This document shows positions 1 to 6,774 of a stretch of 10,196 bases of DNA, piece by piece (positions within the stretch are counted from its first letter, which is position 1; the number at the start of each line of letters is the position of its first letter). Source of the DNA: an uncultured Coriobacteriaceae bacterium (lineage in GTDB: Bacteria; Actinomycetota; Coriobacteriia; Coriobacteriales; Eggerthellaceae). The stretch lies in NCBI GenBank assembly GCA_902781245.1, contig CACZIP010000045.1, forward strand, positions 1 through 10,196, read 5' to 3'. A program made the translations under genes and the position numbers. The notes below the pieces were generated by a model that saw only the letters and a program-made list of their open reading frames with translations, did not search any database and was not told where the DNA came from.

Positions 1-874
1 TGTCGGCACCCGGGATGAGGCCAACCGCGCCAACGGCCGCATTCTCGACGGCGCAGGCGCCGATGAGGGCATCAACCTTGGCCGGGCGAACGAAGGGGAA
101 GTTCGCGGCAAAGGCGAGGTCCTTAGAGGAGGAGTCGACGATCCAGTGGCCGATGTTGCCGTCGGCGTTGGAGACGAGGGGGTTGTTGCCCCACACGAAG
201 ATGTTCTTCGGGGCGACCCACTCGGGGTTGTCGTAACGATCGGGGAACTGCATCGAGAAGTCGGGGCAGGTATAGCAGCCCATGATGGTGTTGGCAGCAG
301 CGACGCGCGGGACGTAGCAAGCATTGCCGGAATGGAAGTACGAATACTGGATGGAGCCGAGAGCATAGCCCAAGCGTGCGTTGATCGGAGGGGTCACGCG
401 GCCGGTGCCGGACGCGAAGATGATCGACTTGCCGCCGAACTCGTCACGGATCTTCGTGAACTTCTCGTCGATGATGTCGTAGGCCTCTTCCCACGTGATG
501 CGGGTCCACTTATCCGACTTGCCGCGATCTTTGGGGTCGCGCTTCATCGGGTAGAGCAGACGGTCGGGATGGTAGATGGCCTCGGCAACGTCGAGGCAGC
601 GCATGCAGAGACGACCCTGGTAGTACGGGTTCTCCTCGTCGCCTTCGACCTTGATGAACTTGCCGGTCTCCTTGTCGGTGTAAACGATAACACCGCAGCC
701 GTCGTGGCAACCAGGTGCCGACCATGCGGCGGAACGGGTGCAGATCATCCCGTCCTCTTCCCACTGCCACGGCAAGTCGCCGCCTGTGTACATGACGGGA
801 GGTTCGTTGAAGAACGTAGGACGTACTTCCTTCGATGAGTCGCTGTCGTGAGGAATGTCAATTCTTAGAGTCAC
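1..874 (-). CDS. Molybdopterin-dependent oxidoreductase (DMSO reductase superfamily), N-terminal part, cut by window start
   Basis: The first 291 residues of a large Mo/W-bis-MGD oxidoreductase are present; family members are usually 700-1000 residues, so most of the gene lies beyond position 1. Seen: an N-terminal Cys-rich segment with Cys45, Cys56, Cys60, Cys90 and Cys93 (core 'APGCHDGCG' and 'GRLCMRC'), which fits a [4Fe-4S] cluster. It is followed by 'AIYHPDRLLYPMKRD' and 'WTRITWEEAYDII', both hallmarks of the superfamily. Cys186, in 'SGNACYVPR', is a plausible metal ligand. The start is GTG at 874, the only usual start codon in frame after the TAG at 1060-1058; a purine-rich AAGAGAGAG lies just upstream. 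No signal peptide follows this start, so the enzyme is inferred to be cytoplasmic. It is divergent from the LuxR-type gene, as are many inducible coriobacterial enzymes of this class. The substrate cannot be told from the sequence. Confidence 0.9.
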   Translation of the reverse strand, partial: MTLRIDIPHDSDSSKEVRPTFFNEPPVMYTGGDLPWQWEEDGMICTRSAAWSAPGCHDGCGVIVYTDKETGKFIKVEGDEENPYYQGRLCMRCLDVAEAIYHPDRLLYPMKRDPKDRGKSDKWTRITWEEAYDIIDEKFTKIRDEFGGKSIIFASGTGRVTPPINARLGYALGSIQYSYFHSGNACYVPRVAAANTIMGCYTCPDFSMQFPDRYDNPEWVAPKNIFVWGNNPLVSNADGNIGHWIVDSSSKDLAFAANFPFVRPAKVDALIGACAVENAAVGAVGLIPGAD

Positions 875-1087
875 AGCTACATCACTCTCTCTTAACTTGA
901 TCGGATAGTTGAAAACGAAGCTGCCCGCAATGGCGGACAGACCGAAGCGCCGCAGCCGGCGTGTTGAGCCACCACCCCTCTCGTGATCCCCCTCGGCTTT
1001 TGCTCGTCTGCGGGCACCATATATTTTTGCGAGGCGCGTGTAATCCCAACTCTGGTGCTATTTGTCGGATTGGCATGCGCAAGGGGA

Positions 1088-1110
1088 GCATGGTACGGCC
1101 GATACCATGC
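1088..1110. promoter_or_regulatory. Candidate operator: perfect 8-bp inverted repeat
   Basis: GCATGGTA (1088-1095) and TACCATGC (1103-1110) are exact reverse complements separated by CGGCCGA. A 23-bp dyad of this kind is typical of a site for a dimeric helix-turn-helix protein. It lies about 65 bases upstream of the weak minus-strand TATATG box and about 140 bases upstream of the TACAAT box of the regulator, a fitting place for an activator of the oxidoreductase. There is no T-tract after it on either strand, so a terminator is unlikely. Binding by the neighbouring LuxR-type protein is inferred from position only. Confidence 0.45.
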
Positions 1111-1248
1111 ATTTTCCAGGTGTTATTCCATGCCGGTCCACCTGTATTCGACCCTCAAAGACGCCTCTGGTCCATATTCAGCCTTCTGGTATTAGGGCGC
1201 TCGGATGCTTTCAGGTCACGAGGGCAAAGACTGACGTTCGGCGTCTCC

Positions 1249-1254
1249 TACAAT
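1249..1254 (+). promoter_or_regulatory. Candidate -10 box of the LuxR-type gene
   Basis: TACAAT matches the sigma-70 consensus at five of six positions and lies 44 bases before the ATG, giving an estimated leader of about 38 bases. No good -35 hexamer is visible 16-18 bases upstream, which would fit a weak or activator-dependent promoter. Confidence 0.35.
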
Positions 1255-1298
1255 CTCTTGAAAAAGCGTGGCGGCACAACGACCTGAGGAGGGTCACG

Positions 1299-2714
1299 AT
1301 GCAGCACAAATCACTTGGCTTCATGCAGCTGGCAATCATTTGCGGATTCAGCTTCTACTATGCTTGGTACCTTATTTCGTTCTTCGCATTGTTCGTCTCT
1401 CCACCCGCTATCGCAACCTTCGTAGAGGTTCATGTCGGACAGGTCGTATTCTTTGGAGCAAGCGTTCTCGCCACGTTGGTGACGCTCGTGTTGTTTCGCC
1501 GGTCCAACAGCAGCATCATCGGACATGCAAAGCTTTTGATTTTGGCGACAGCGGTCTTGGGATTAGCCCTTCCCATCCTCGTGATTGCGGGAAACCTCGT
1601 ATCGTTCGCATCGTTGCCGCTGTTCTACGGCGCATGCTTCCTCTCAGGTGCATCGATGGCCATCGGATTCATGCTGTGGGAAAGCCTCTCGACCCAGGGC
1701 TATCTGAACAAAGGCGTCTTGGCTCACGGCACGATTTTCTGCGCGGGTGGCATCGTCTTCCTCTGCGCTGCGCTGTTCCTTTCGAACCTCGATATGAGCC
1801 TGCTCGCATCGCTCTTGCTCATCGCCAGCACAGCACTGCTCGCCTTCACCACACCACGCTGCGATACGACCGAAAACAAGCCGATTGAACCGGTCAGGGA
1901 CTATTTCAGGAAGGTCTGGAACATCGACGTGGTCGTCGTGGTGCTCAACATCTCGTTCGGATACGCCTTCATCCTGCTTTTCGGTTACGACAAGACCTTG
2001 CTCGTGGCGACTATGGCCGCAGCTGTTGCGGCAGATCTCATCTTCTCGATCATATTTGGACGGGGAAAATGGCTGTTGTTCGCGGGCTCTGTGCGCGTTT
2101 GCGTGGCATTCGCCTCATGCGCCCTCATTCTGCTCGTCTTGCCAGGAGAGGCAACGAGCCTGGGCGCGCTTTGCGTACTGGTTGTCTTCTGGTTCATCTT
2201 CCGCACCATCAACGGCGGATCGCTTACCGATTTGGCGAACGCCCACAACTTCCCAGTTCTCTACTCGTCGACGCGAGGGAAGCTGTCTACCAATGCCGGC
2301 TTCACCATCGGCCTTGGCCTGGGCGTTGCCGCAGTCGCTGCAGCCCAGCCTGGAATCACATCGACTTACATTCCACTCGCCCTCGTTGCGGCATTCATTT
2401 TCACAGCCCTGTTCCTCCTGCCCTTCGATGGGGAATCTGCCACAGCGGGCTACAAAACACTTGCGCTTGTCGACATGCACGTGCCGTATGAATCGGGAAT
2501 CAAGCACATCTGCGAATCGGCAACGGAGCAGTATCGTCTTTCACCGCGTGAGTCCGAAGTGCTTGAATACTTGGTCAAAGGCCGCAACGCCAAGCATGCA
2601 GCCGAGAAGCTATTCCTGAGCGAAAGCACTGTGAAGACGCATATATCGAACATCTACCGCAAAACGGGAGTCCATTCTCAGCAGGAACTTCTCGACAAGC
2701 TCGACAAGATATGA
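1299..2714 (+). CDS. Membrane-anchored LuxR-type transcriptional regulator (MFS-like N-terminus)
   Basis: A 471-residue protein. Residues from about 8 to 395 consist of many hydrophobic stretches (roughly ten to twelve transmembrane helices) resembling a major facilitator fold. Residues 412-471 are a LuxR/GerE helix-turn-helix: 'LSPRESEVLEYLVKGRNAK', then 'LFLSESTVKTHISNIYRK'. The frame stays open upstream to 1062, but ATG 1299 is preferred: GAGGAGGG lies 5-6 bases before it and the membrane domain begins directly after it. Such fusions are abundant in Eggerthellaceae, where many sit beside molybdopterin oxidoreductases and respond to the enzyme's substrate. The protein is therefore inferred to sense a small molecule at the membrane and control the divergent oxidoreductase, possibly also itself. 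There is no receiver domain, so it is not a classical two-component response regulator. The inducer is unknown. Confidence 0.9.
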   Translation: MQHKSLGFMQLAIICGFSFYYAWYLISFFALFVSPPAIATFVEVHVGQVVFFGASVLATLVTLVLFRRSNSSIIGHAKLLILATAVLGLALPILVIAGNLVSFASLPLFYGACFLSGASMAIGFMLWESLSTQGYLNKGVLAHGTIFCAGGIVFLCAALFLSNLDMSLLASLLLIASTALLAFTTPRCDTTENKPIEPVRDYFRKVWNIDVVVVVLNISFGYAFILLFGYDKTLLVATMAAAVAADLIFSIIFGRGKWLLFAGSVRVCVAFASCALILLVLPGEATSLGALCVLVVFWFIFRTINGGSLTDLANAHNFPVLYSSTRGKLSTNAGFTIGLGLGVAAVAAAQPGITSTYIPLALVAAFIFTALFLLPFDGESATAGYKTLALVDMHVPYESGIKHICESATEQYRLSPRESEVLEYLVKGRNAKHAAEKLFLSESTVKTHISNIYRKTGVHSQQELLDKLDKI

Positions 2715-2733
2715 TTGAGCGACAGCTCCAAGC

Positions 2734-3426
2734 TCAGTCCAACACACCACCGAGAAGCTCGTCGATTATCTCATCGGTCAAGAACGATTGGTCGTCTGGC
2801 GCGTAGCCATGTTCCTCGCGGTATCGCTGCAGCCTGACCTGGAATAGTGACTTGTTGAGCTTTCTTTCCATCTGGGCATCGAATTCTATCTGCCTGAGCT
2901 GCTTTCCTGCCCGGACATTCGTCTCCATGAGCTTCGCTGGATCGGTTTCCAGGAACAGCCGCATGAGGATCTCGCGCTCGCCAAGAAGGATGCGTGCAAC
3001 GGTTTTGTGTTGACCGTCGAACACACGCACGCGTGAGCTGTCAACGCGCGCAAGGCATTGCTGCAGCTGGGGGTTCCCACTTGCAAACTCGCGGATGAGA
3101 TTAATCAAGTTCAAGTTCACGGGACGCGGGTTGATGAGCTCATCATGATGGATGTACTCGATGGGCAAAACAAGAAACACTGAGCGCTCGCCAGAAAGCG
3201 CGTCCTCGAACACCTCAGAACAGCGGCTTTCGCCATCGATCTCATAGTGTATGAATCGCTTGTCTTCGGAATACTCCCATGCAAAATCACACTGCGCCCC
3301 GCCATAGCGCTGCAGCACGTCAGCAAGCGTGATCACTCGATGCCCCGACTTGCTCTGCTCTTCAAGTTTGATGGACTCGAGCGCCTCTTCGGCGCACTTC
3401 AGCTGAGCCTCATTTCGAACTGCCAT
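2734..3426 (-). CDS. ParB/Srx-like 'DGQHK' domain protein, function unknown
   Basis: A 230-residue soluble protein with no signal peptide or membrane segment. The N-terminal half has no recognised motif. Residues 130-183 run 'SSRVRVFDGQHKTVARILLG' into 'EILMRLFLETDPAKLMETN' and 'AGKQLRQIEFD'. This is the look of the ParB/sulfiredoxin-like fold and of DGQHR-type domains (as in DndB), where the DGQH segment is the signature loop. The C-terminus is basic then acidic ('RLQRYREEHGY' followed by 'TDEIIDELLGGVLD'). Partition ParB proteins also carry a helix-turn-helix and usually a parA neighbour; neither is seen here, so a chromosome-partition role is unlikely. DGQHR-type proteins often occur near DNA modification or defence genes, but none is visible. 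The gene converges on the LuxR gene with a 19-base gap. A G-run (GGGGGG) lies about 16-21 bases before the ATG, an unusually long spacing. A strong terminator lies 24 bases upstream (separate entries). Confidence 0.75.
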   Translation of the reverse strand: MAVRNEAQLKCAEEALESIKLEEQSKSGHRVITLADVLQRYGGAQCDFAWEYSEDKRFIHYEIDGESRCSEVFEDALSGERSVFLVLPIEYIHHDELINPRPVNLNLINLIREFASGNPQLQQCLARVDSSRVRVFDGQHKTVARILLGEREILMRLFLETDPAKLMETNVRAGKQLRQIEFDAQMERKLNKSLFQVRLQRYREEHGYAPDDQSFLTDEIIDELLGGVLD

Positions 3427-3449
3427 GTTTATCGCCCAATTCCCCCCTC

Positions 3450-3491
3450 AAACAAATCGCCGGCAATGCTTCACACATGCATTGCCGGCGA
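3450..3491 (-). terminator. Strong intrinsic terminator hairpin directly upstream of the DGQHK gene
   Basis: The arms TCGCCGGCAATGC (3457-3469) and GCATTGCCGGCGA (3479-3491) are perfectly complementary over 13 bp, with a 9-base loop. On the minus strand the stem is followed by TTTGTTTG, which gives it terminator polarity; on the plus strand no T-run follows. It lies over 250 bases beyond the pntAB terminator and only 24 bases before the ATG of the next gene on the same strand. It therefore ends either a leader RNA (attenuator) or a separate small RNA. Confidence 0.7.
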
Positions 3492-3660
3492 CTACCGAGA
3501 AAAGTGAGACCGCTCCTGGAGTCGCGGACCTCGTCTGAACGGTTCCGTTTACCCTCCCCATCCCACTGGGTAGCTCGCCGTCCCTCCCGGCGAACATCGG
3601 ATTTTCAGTTCCGAACGATTGCAATCTTATGCCGTGTGCAAAACTGACCCTCATTACAAT
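3450..3660 (-). ncRNA. Candidate structured leader RNA (riboswitch/attenuator-like) or small RNA
   Basis: Read on the minus strand, this stretch is stem-rich and ends in the terminator above. One stem pairs 3595-3588 with 3580-3573 (8 bp around a GGAGGGA loop); one of its pairs is a G-U wobble that forms only in the minus-strand RNA. Next to it TACCC and GGGTA (3572-3568 and 3554-3550) can pair, then AACG/CGTT around a GAAC loop (3549-3538). The right arm of the 8-bp stem contains CGGCGA, which could instead pair with the TCGCCG that starts the terminator stem, a possible antiterminator switch. I do not recognise it as a known riboswitch class. A 68-codon open frame spans 3448-3654 on this strand but has no clear ribosome site and runs through the terminator, so I do not call it a gene. 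No convincing promoter is visible, so the 5' end is a guess. Confidence 0.35.
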
Positions 3661-3744
3661 CGAACCGATTTCGACAATTTCTTTCCCTCATGATTTCGGC
3701 GTTATCCCATCGGCGCTGTTCAACGTCTCATCCTTGAAGTATGA
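3661..3744. other. Rest of the 3427-3806 gene-free gap, no assigned feature
   Basis: These 84 bases are less GC-rich than the flanking genes and hold no recognisable gene. They may contain the promoter of the candidate leader RNA on the minus strand: TTGTCG followed at a short spacing by TAATGA is the best I can find, and it is weak. Confidence 0.3.
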
Positions 3745-3790
3745 CCACAAAACAAAAGGGGCGCCCATCTCGCCAGACGAGCGCCCCTCC
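3745..3790 (-). terminator. Intrinsic terminator of the pntAB operon
   Basis: AGGGGCGC (3757-3764) and GCGCCCCT (3781-3788) form an 8-bp GC-rich stem, with extra pairing (TCG/CGA) inside the loop. On the minus strand the stem is followed by TTTGTTTTG. It begins about 17 bases after the pntB stop codon, the usual place for a factor-independent terminator. Confidence 0.85.
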
Positions 3791-3806
3791 GCTGAAACAG
3801 CAATCG

Positions 3807-5234
3807 TTACAACGCCGCGATGATGGCCTCTACGCTTCCTTTCGCATCTCCAAGCAGCATGTCGGTGTTGTCGTTGTAGAAAAGCGGGTTCACAACACCT
3901 GCGTAGCCAGCATTGCCCATGCTGCGCTTGAATGCGATGACATGGTTGGCCTCCCACACTTTGAGGACCGGCATGCCGGCGATGGGGCTGCCCGGCTCAG
4001 TCAGCGCCGAGGGGTTGACAGTATCGTTCGCGCCGATGACGAGCACCTCGTCGACTTCGCCGAAGTCGTCGTTGATCTCATCCATCTCGAAAACGGCATC
4101 GTAAGGCACCTTGGCTTCGGCCAAGAGCACGTTCATGTGACCGGGCATGCGACCTGCCACCGGATGGATGCCGAACTTGACGTCCACGCCGCGTTCCTTG
4201 AGCTTGCGCGTGAGGTCGGCAACCGGGAACTGGGCTTGAGCCACTGCCATGCCATACCCCGGAGTGATGACAACGGTCTTTGCCGCCTTGAGTGCCGCAG
4301 CTGTTTCTTCTGCCGTGATCTCGGTATGGGTACCGTAATCCTTCTGCTCACCACCACCAGCGGTGGCACCATCGCCGAACCCACCGAGGATAACGCTTGC
4401 GAACGAGCGGTTCATGCCCTTGCACATGATGTAGCTGAGATATGCACCCGACGAGCCGACAAGCGAGCCCGTGATGATGAGCAGGTCATTGCCCAGCGTG
4501 AAGCCGGCCATAGCCGCAGCCCAGCCTGAGTACGAGTTGAGCATCGAGACGACTACCGGCATGTCGCCGCCGCCGATGGCAAGCACCAGATGTGCTCCAA
4601 GGACGAGCGAGACCACCGTGATGATAATCAACGGCACGAGACCAGCTTCCACGCCCGTCGTGTTGATGAGCCAACCGATACACGCCAAGCACACGAGCAC
4701 CATGATGGCGTTGATCGCATTCCGCCCGGGAATCATGAGCGGTTTGCCGGAAATCTTGGCCGACAGCTTGAGAAACGCCACAATGGAGCCCGTAAACGTC
4801 ACGGCACCGATGAAGATGGCAAGCCCAACCTCGCCCAGATGATAGGCATTCATGGCACCCTGGAAATGACCACCCGGCTCGATGAAGAACGAGTTGAAGC
4901 CGACGAGCACAGCAGCCAAGCCTACGAATTGGTGCAACATGGCCACAAGCTGTGGCATCTCGGTCATTTGGACTTTGACCGCACGCCATACGCCGATGGC
5001 GGCGCCGATGGCAATGCCCACGACCATGAGCCCGGCTGTTTGAGCGGCGATTTCAGCATTGCCCGCGAGCGTGACCACGATGACGGCCACAAGCGCGAGC
5101 GCCATGCCGCAGATGCCGAACTTATTTCCGCGATTGGCAGTCTTCTGCTGGGAAAGACCGGCCAGCGCCAGGATGAACAGCAAGCCTGCCAAGATGTAGG
5201 CGAGCATCTCGAATTGAGTCAACATCTCCAGCAT
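3807..5234 (-). CDS. pntB: NAD(P) transhydrogenase subunit beta
   Basis: A 475-residue PntB, near the length of the E. coli protein. Residues 10-270 are membrane segments (domain II), with the conserved 'HQFVGLAAVLVGFNS' motif. His101 there corresponds to the His implicated in proton translocation in E. coli PntB. Residues 295-475 are the NADP(H)-binding domain III: 'GYGMAVAQAQ' (326-335) is the dinucleotide-binding turn, followed by 'HPVAGRMPGH' (357-366), 'GANDTVNP' (401-408) and 'FYNDNTDMLLGDAK' (452-465). With PntA it forms the inner-membrane pump that transfers hydride from NADH to NADP+, driven by proton entry. The ATG lies one base after the pntA stop codon and only a distant GGAG precedes it, so translational coupling to pntA is likely. 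The strong terminator after the gene closes the operon. Confidence 0.97.
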   Translation of the reverse strand: MLEMLTQFEMLAYILAGLLFILALAGLSQQKTANRGNKFGICGMALALVAVIVVTLAGNAEIAAQTAGLMVVGIAIGAAIGVWRAVKVQMTEMPQLVAMLHQFVGLAAVLVGFNSFFIEPGGHFQGAMNAYHLGEVGLAIFIGAVTFTGSIVAFLKLSAKISGKPLMIPGRNAINAIMVLVCLACIGWLINTTGVEAGLVPLIIITVVSLVLGAHLVLAIGGGDMPVVVSMLNSYSGWAAAMAGFTLGNDLLIITGSLVGSSGAYLSYIMCKGMNRSFASVILGGFGDGATAGGGEQKDYGTHTEITAEETAAALKAAKTVVITPGYGMAVAQAQFPVADLTRKLKERGVDVKFGIHPVAGRMPGHMNVLLAEAKVPYDAVFEMDEINDDFGEVDEVLVIGANDTVNPSALTEPGSPIAGMPVLKVWEANHVIAFKRSMGNAGYAGVVNPLFYNDNTDMLLGDAKGSVEAIIAAL

Positions 5235-5235
5235 G

Positions 5236-6774
5236 TTACTCAGAGCTCCGTTCGAACATCTTGAGCATGCGGTCTGTAACCAGGAAGCCGCCGAAGATGT
5301 TGATGGAGGCGATAGTCATCGCTATGAAGGCCAACACCACCACAACCGGATTGTCGAAATTGACTATCTGCAGCAACGCGCCGACGATGATGATGCCCGA
5401 AATCGCATTCGTCTCGGACATGAGCGGCGTATGCAACGAGTGGGTCACGTTCGTGATGACGTAGAACCCCACTACGCAGGCAAGCATGAATACGATGAAA
5501 TGGTTTGCCATCTCAGGTGGCGCACCAACGATGAGCGCAACTGCCAAGATACCCACGAGCACTTTCCACCAATGCTTTTGGAATGCAGACTTTTCGGGTT
5601 TCGGCTCAGGTTCAGCCGCCTCTGCCTCTGCAACCGCTGCAGGAGCGGCGGAGACCTTCACGGGGGGCGGCGGCCACATGATATCGCCGTCGAGCGTAAC
5701 AGCCACGCCACGCTGAACCTCGTCTTCCATGTCGAGCTTCAGCACACCGTCCTTCTCGGGCGTGGCCAACTTGAGGAAGTTCACGATGTTCTGGCCGAAC
5801 AGCTGCGAAGCTTGACCCGGCATGCGGGAAGGCAAGTCGGTGTAGCCTACGATCTTCACACCGTTGTCTGTGACTACAACCTCACCTGGTCGCGACAACT
5901 CGCAGTTGCCACCCAGGGGCGACGCACCCATATCCACCACGATGGACCCAGGCTTCATGCCCGCAACGGCCTCGGCTGTGATGAGCAGGGGCGCCGGACG
6001 TCCTGGCACGGCCGCCGTCGTGATGACGATGTCGTTCAAAGCCGCCTGCTCGGTGTAAACCGCCAACGTAAGCTTTTGCTGCTCCTCGTCGAGGGCTTTG
6101 GCATAGCCGTCGGATGACTGCTGTTTCACCGGGATTTCCACGAACGTGCCACCAAGAGATTCGACTTGGTCGGCCACTTCGGGACGTACGTCGGTAGCCG
6201 AAACCTGCGCGCCCATACTGCCCGCCGTGCCGATGGCCGCCAAACCCGCAACACCCACGCCGATGACGTAGACCTTTGCAGGCTGCGTCTTGCCAGCAGC
6301 CGTCACTTGGCCGGTGAACGTGCGGCCGAACTCGTTTGCCGCCTCGATGACCGCACGATAACCTGCCACGTTCATCATCGAGGAGCGCACATCGAGCGAT
6401 TGCGCACGCGAGATGCGCGGCACCGCATCCATTGCAAGCGCCGTGATGCCCATGTCGTGGAACTTGTTGATGAGCTCATCGTTGCCCCACGGGCTCATGC
6501 GCGCAATCAACGTAGATCCTGGCTTCATGAGCGAAAGCTCGGCATCGGTAGGCGTATCCAAGCACGTCACGATATCCGAGGACCACACATCCTCTTTCGG
6601 GAGGATGGATGCTCCTGCCGCTTCGTATGCATCGTCAAAGTAGCTAGCGCTCACGCCTGCACCCGATTCGACGCACACGTCATAACCCAACTTGATAAGC
6701 TTTCCGACGGTATCGGGCGAAGCCGCTACGAGCGTTTGCGCTTCGTACGGCTCTTTGGGTATGCCGATTCGCAT
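5236..6774 (-). CDS. pntA: NAD(P) transhydrogenase subunit alpha
   Basis: A 512-residue PntA (E. coli about 510). Domain I (1-365) binds NAD(H): it opens with 'MRIGIPKEPYEAQTLVAASP', has the Rossmann turn 'GVGVAGLAA' at 172-180, and keeps the RQD-loop residues Arg120, Gln125 and Asp128 in 'RISRAQSLDVRSS'. A Pro/Ala/Glu-rich linker (about 368-398) leads to four transmembrane helices (about 402-505), so this is the fused two-subunit form rather than the split three-subunit form. An ATG 18 bases further upstream is in frame, but the start at 6774 is preferred: AAGGAGG lies five bases before it and the protein then begins exactly as its homologues do. It is first in the pntAB operon and divergent from the radical SAM gene. 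Confidence 0.97.
   Translation of the reverse strand: MRIGIPKEPYEAQTLVAASPDTVGKLIKLGYDVCVESGAGVSASYFDDAYEAAGASILPKEDVWSSDIVTCLDTPTDAELSLMKPGSTLIARMSPWGNDELINKFHDMGITALAMDAVPRISRAQSLDVRSSMMNVAGYRAVIEAANEFGRTFTGQVTAAGKTQPAKVYVIGVGVAGLAAIGTAGSMGAQVSATDVRPEVADQVESLGGTFVEIPVKQQSSDGYAKALDEEQQKLTLAVYTEQAALNDIVITTAAVPGRPAPLLITAEAVAGMKPGSIVVDMGASPLGGNCELSRPGEVVVTDNGVKIVGYTDLPSRMPGQASQLFGQNIVNFLKLATPEKDGVLKLDMEDEVQRGVAVTLDGDIMWPPPPVKVSAAPAAVAEAEAAEPEPKPEKSAFQKHWWKVLVGILAVALIVGAPPEMANHFIVFMLACVVGFYVITNVTHSLHTPLMSETNAISGIIIVGALLQIVNFDNPVVVVLAFIAMTIASINIFGGFLVTDRMLKMFERSSE

Larger units (their letters stand above)
875..1298. promoter_or_regulatory. Divergent intergenic control region between oxidoreductase and LuxR-type regulator
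   Basis: These 424 bases carry no convincing gene; short open frames on both strands lack ribosome sites and recognisable products. Seen: a perfect inverted repeat at 1088-1110 (separate entry), a TACAAT box in front of the regulator (separate entry), and an A/T-rich spot at about 1018-1028 in otherwise GC-rich DNA. Read on the minus strand, that spot gives TATATG, with TTGGGA 20 bases upstream, as a weak candidate promoter for the oxidoreductase; it would leave a leader of about 140 bases. The length is generous for a two-gene divergent promoter and suggests upstream regulator sites. The oxidoreductase promoter assignment is tentative. Confidence 0.55.

Noticed and set aside
146..838. Plus-strand open frame of 230 codons across the oxidoreductase
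   Set aside because: It is antisense to a gene with clear superfamily motifs, has no recognisable domain, and arises from GC-biased third positions.
1062..1298. N-terminal extension of the LuxR-type protein to an ATG at 1062
   Set aside because: The extra 79 residues are hydrophilic and featureless, while ATG 1299 has a near-perfect Shine-Dalgarno site and begins at the membrane domain.
1885..2619. Plus-strand frame of 244 codons inside the LuxR-type gene
   Set aside because: Ser/Arg-rich shadow in another frame; the helix-turn-helix and membrane helices lie in the main frame.
2711..2733. Terminator between the convergent LuxR and DGQHK genes
   Set aside because: Only 4-5 bp of imperfect pairing (TGAGC/GCTCA) and no T-run are present in the 19-base gap.
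2734..3426. Chromosome or plasmid partition ParB
   Set aside because: No helix-turn-helix or DNA-binding domain is recognisable, no parA neighbour and no parS-like repeat were seen.
3448..3654. 68-codon minus-strand frame as a small protein gene
   Set aside because: It has no ribosome site and runs through a strong terminator hairpin; RNA structure explains the stretch better.
5233..6117. Plus-strand open frame of 294 codons opposite pntA
   Set aside because: His/Arg/Asp-rich composition typical of a reverse-strand shadow; the pntA reading is unambiguous.
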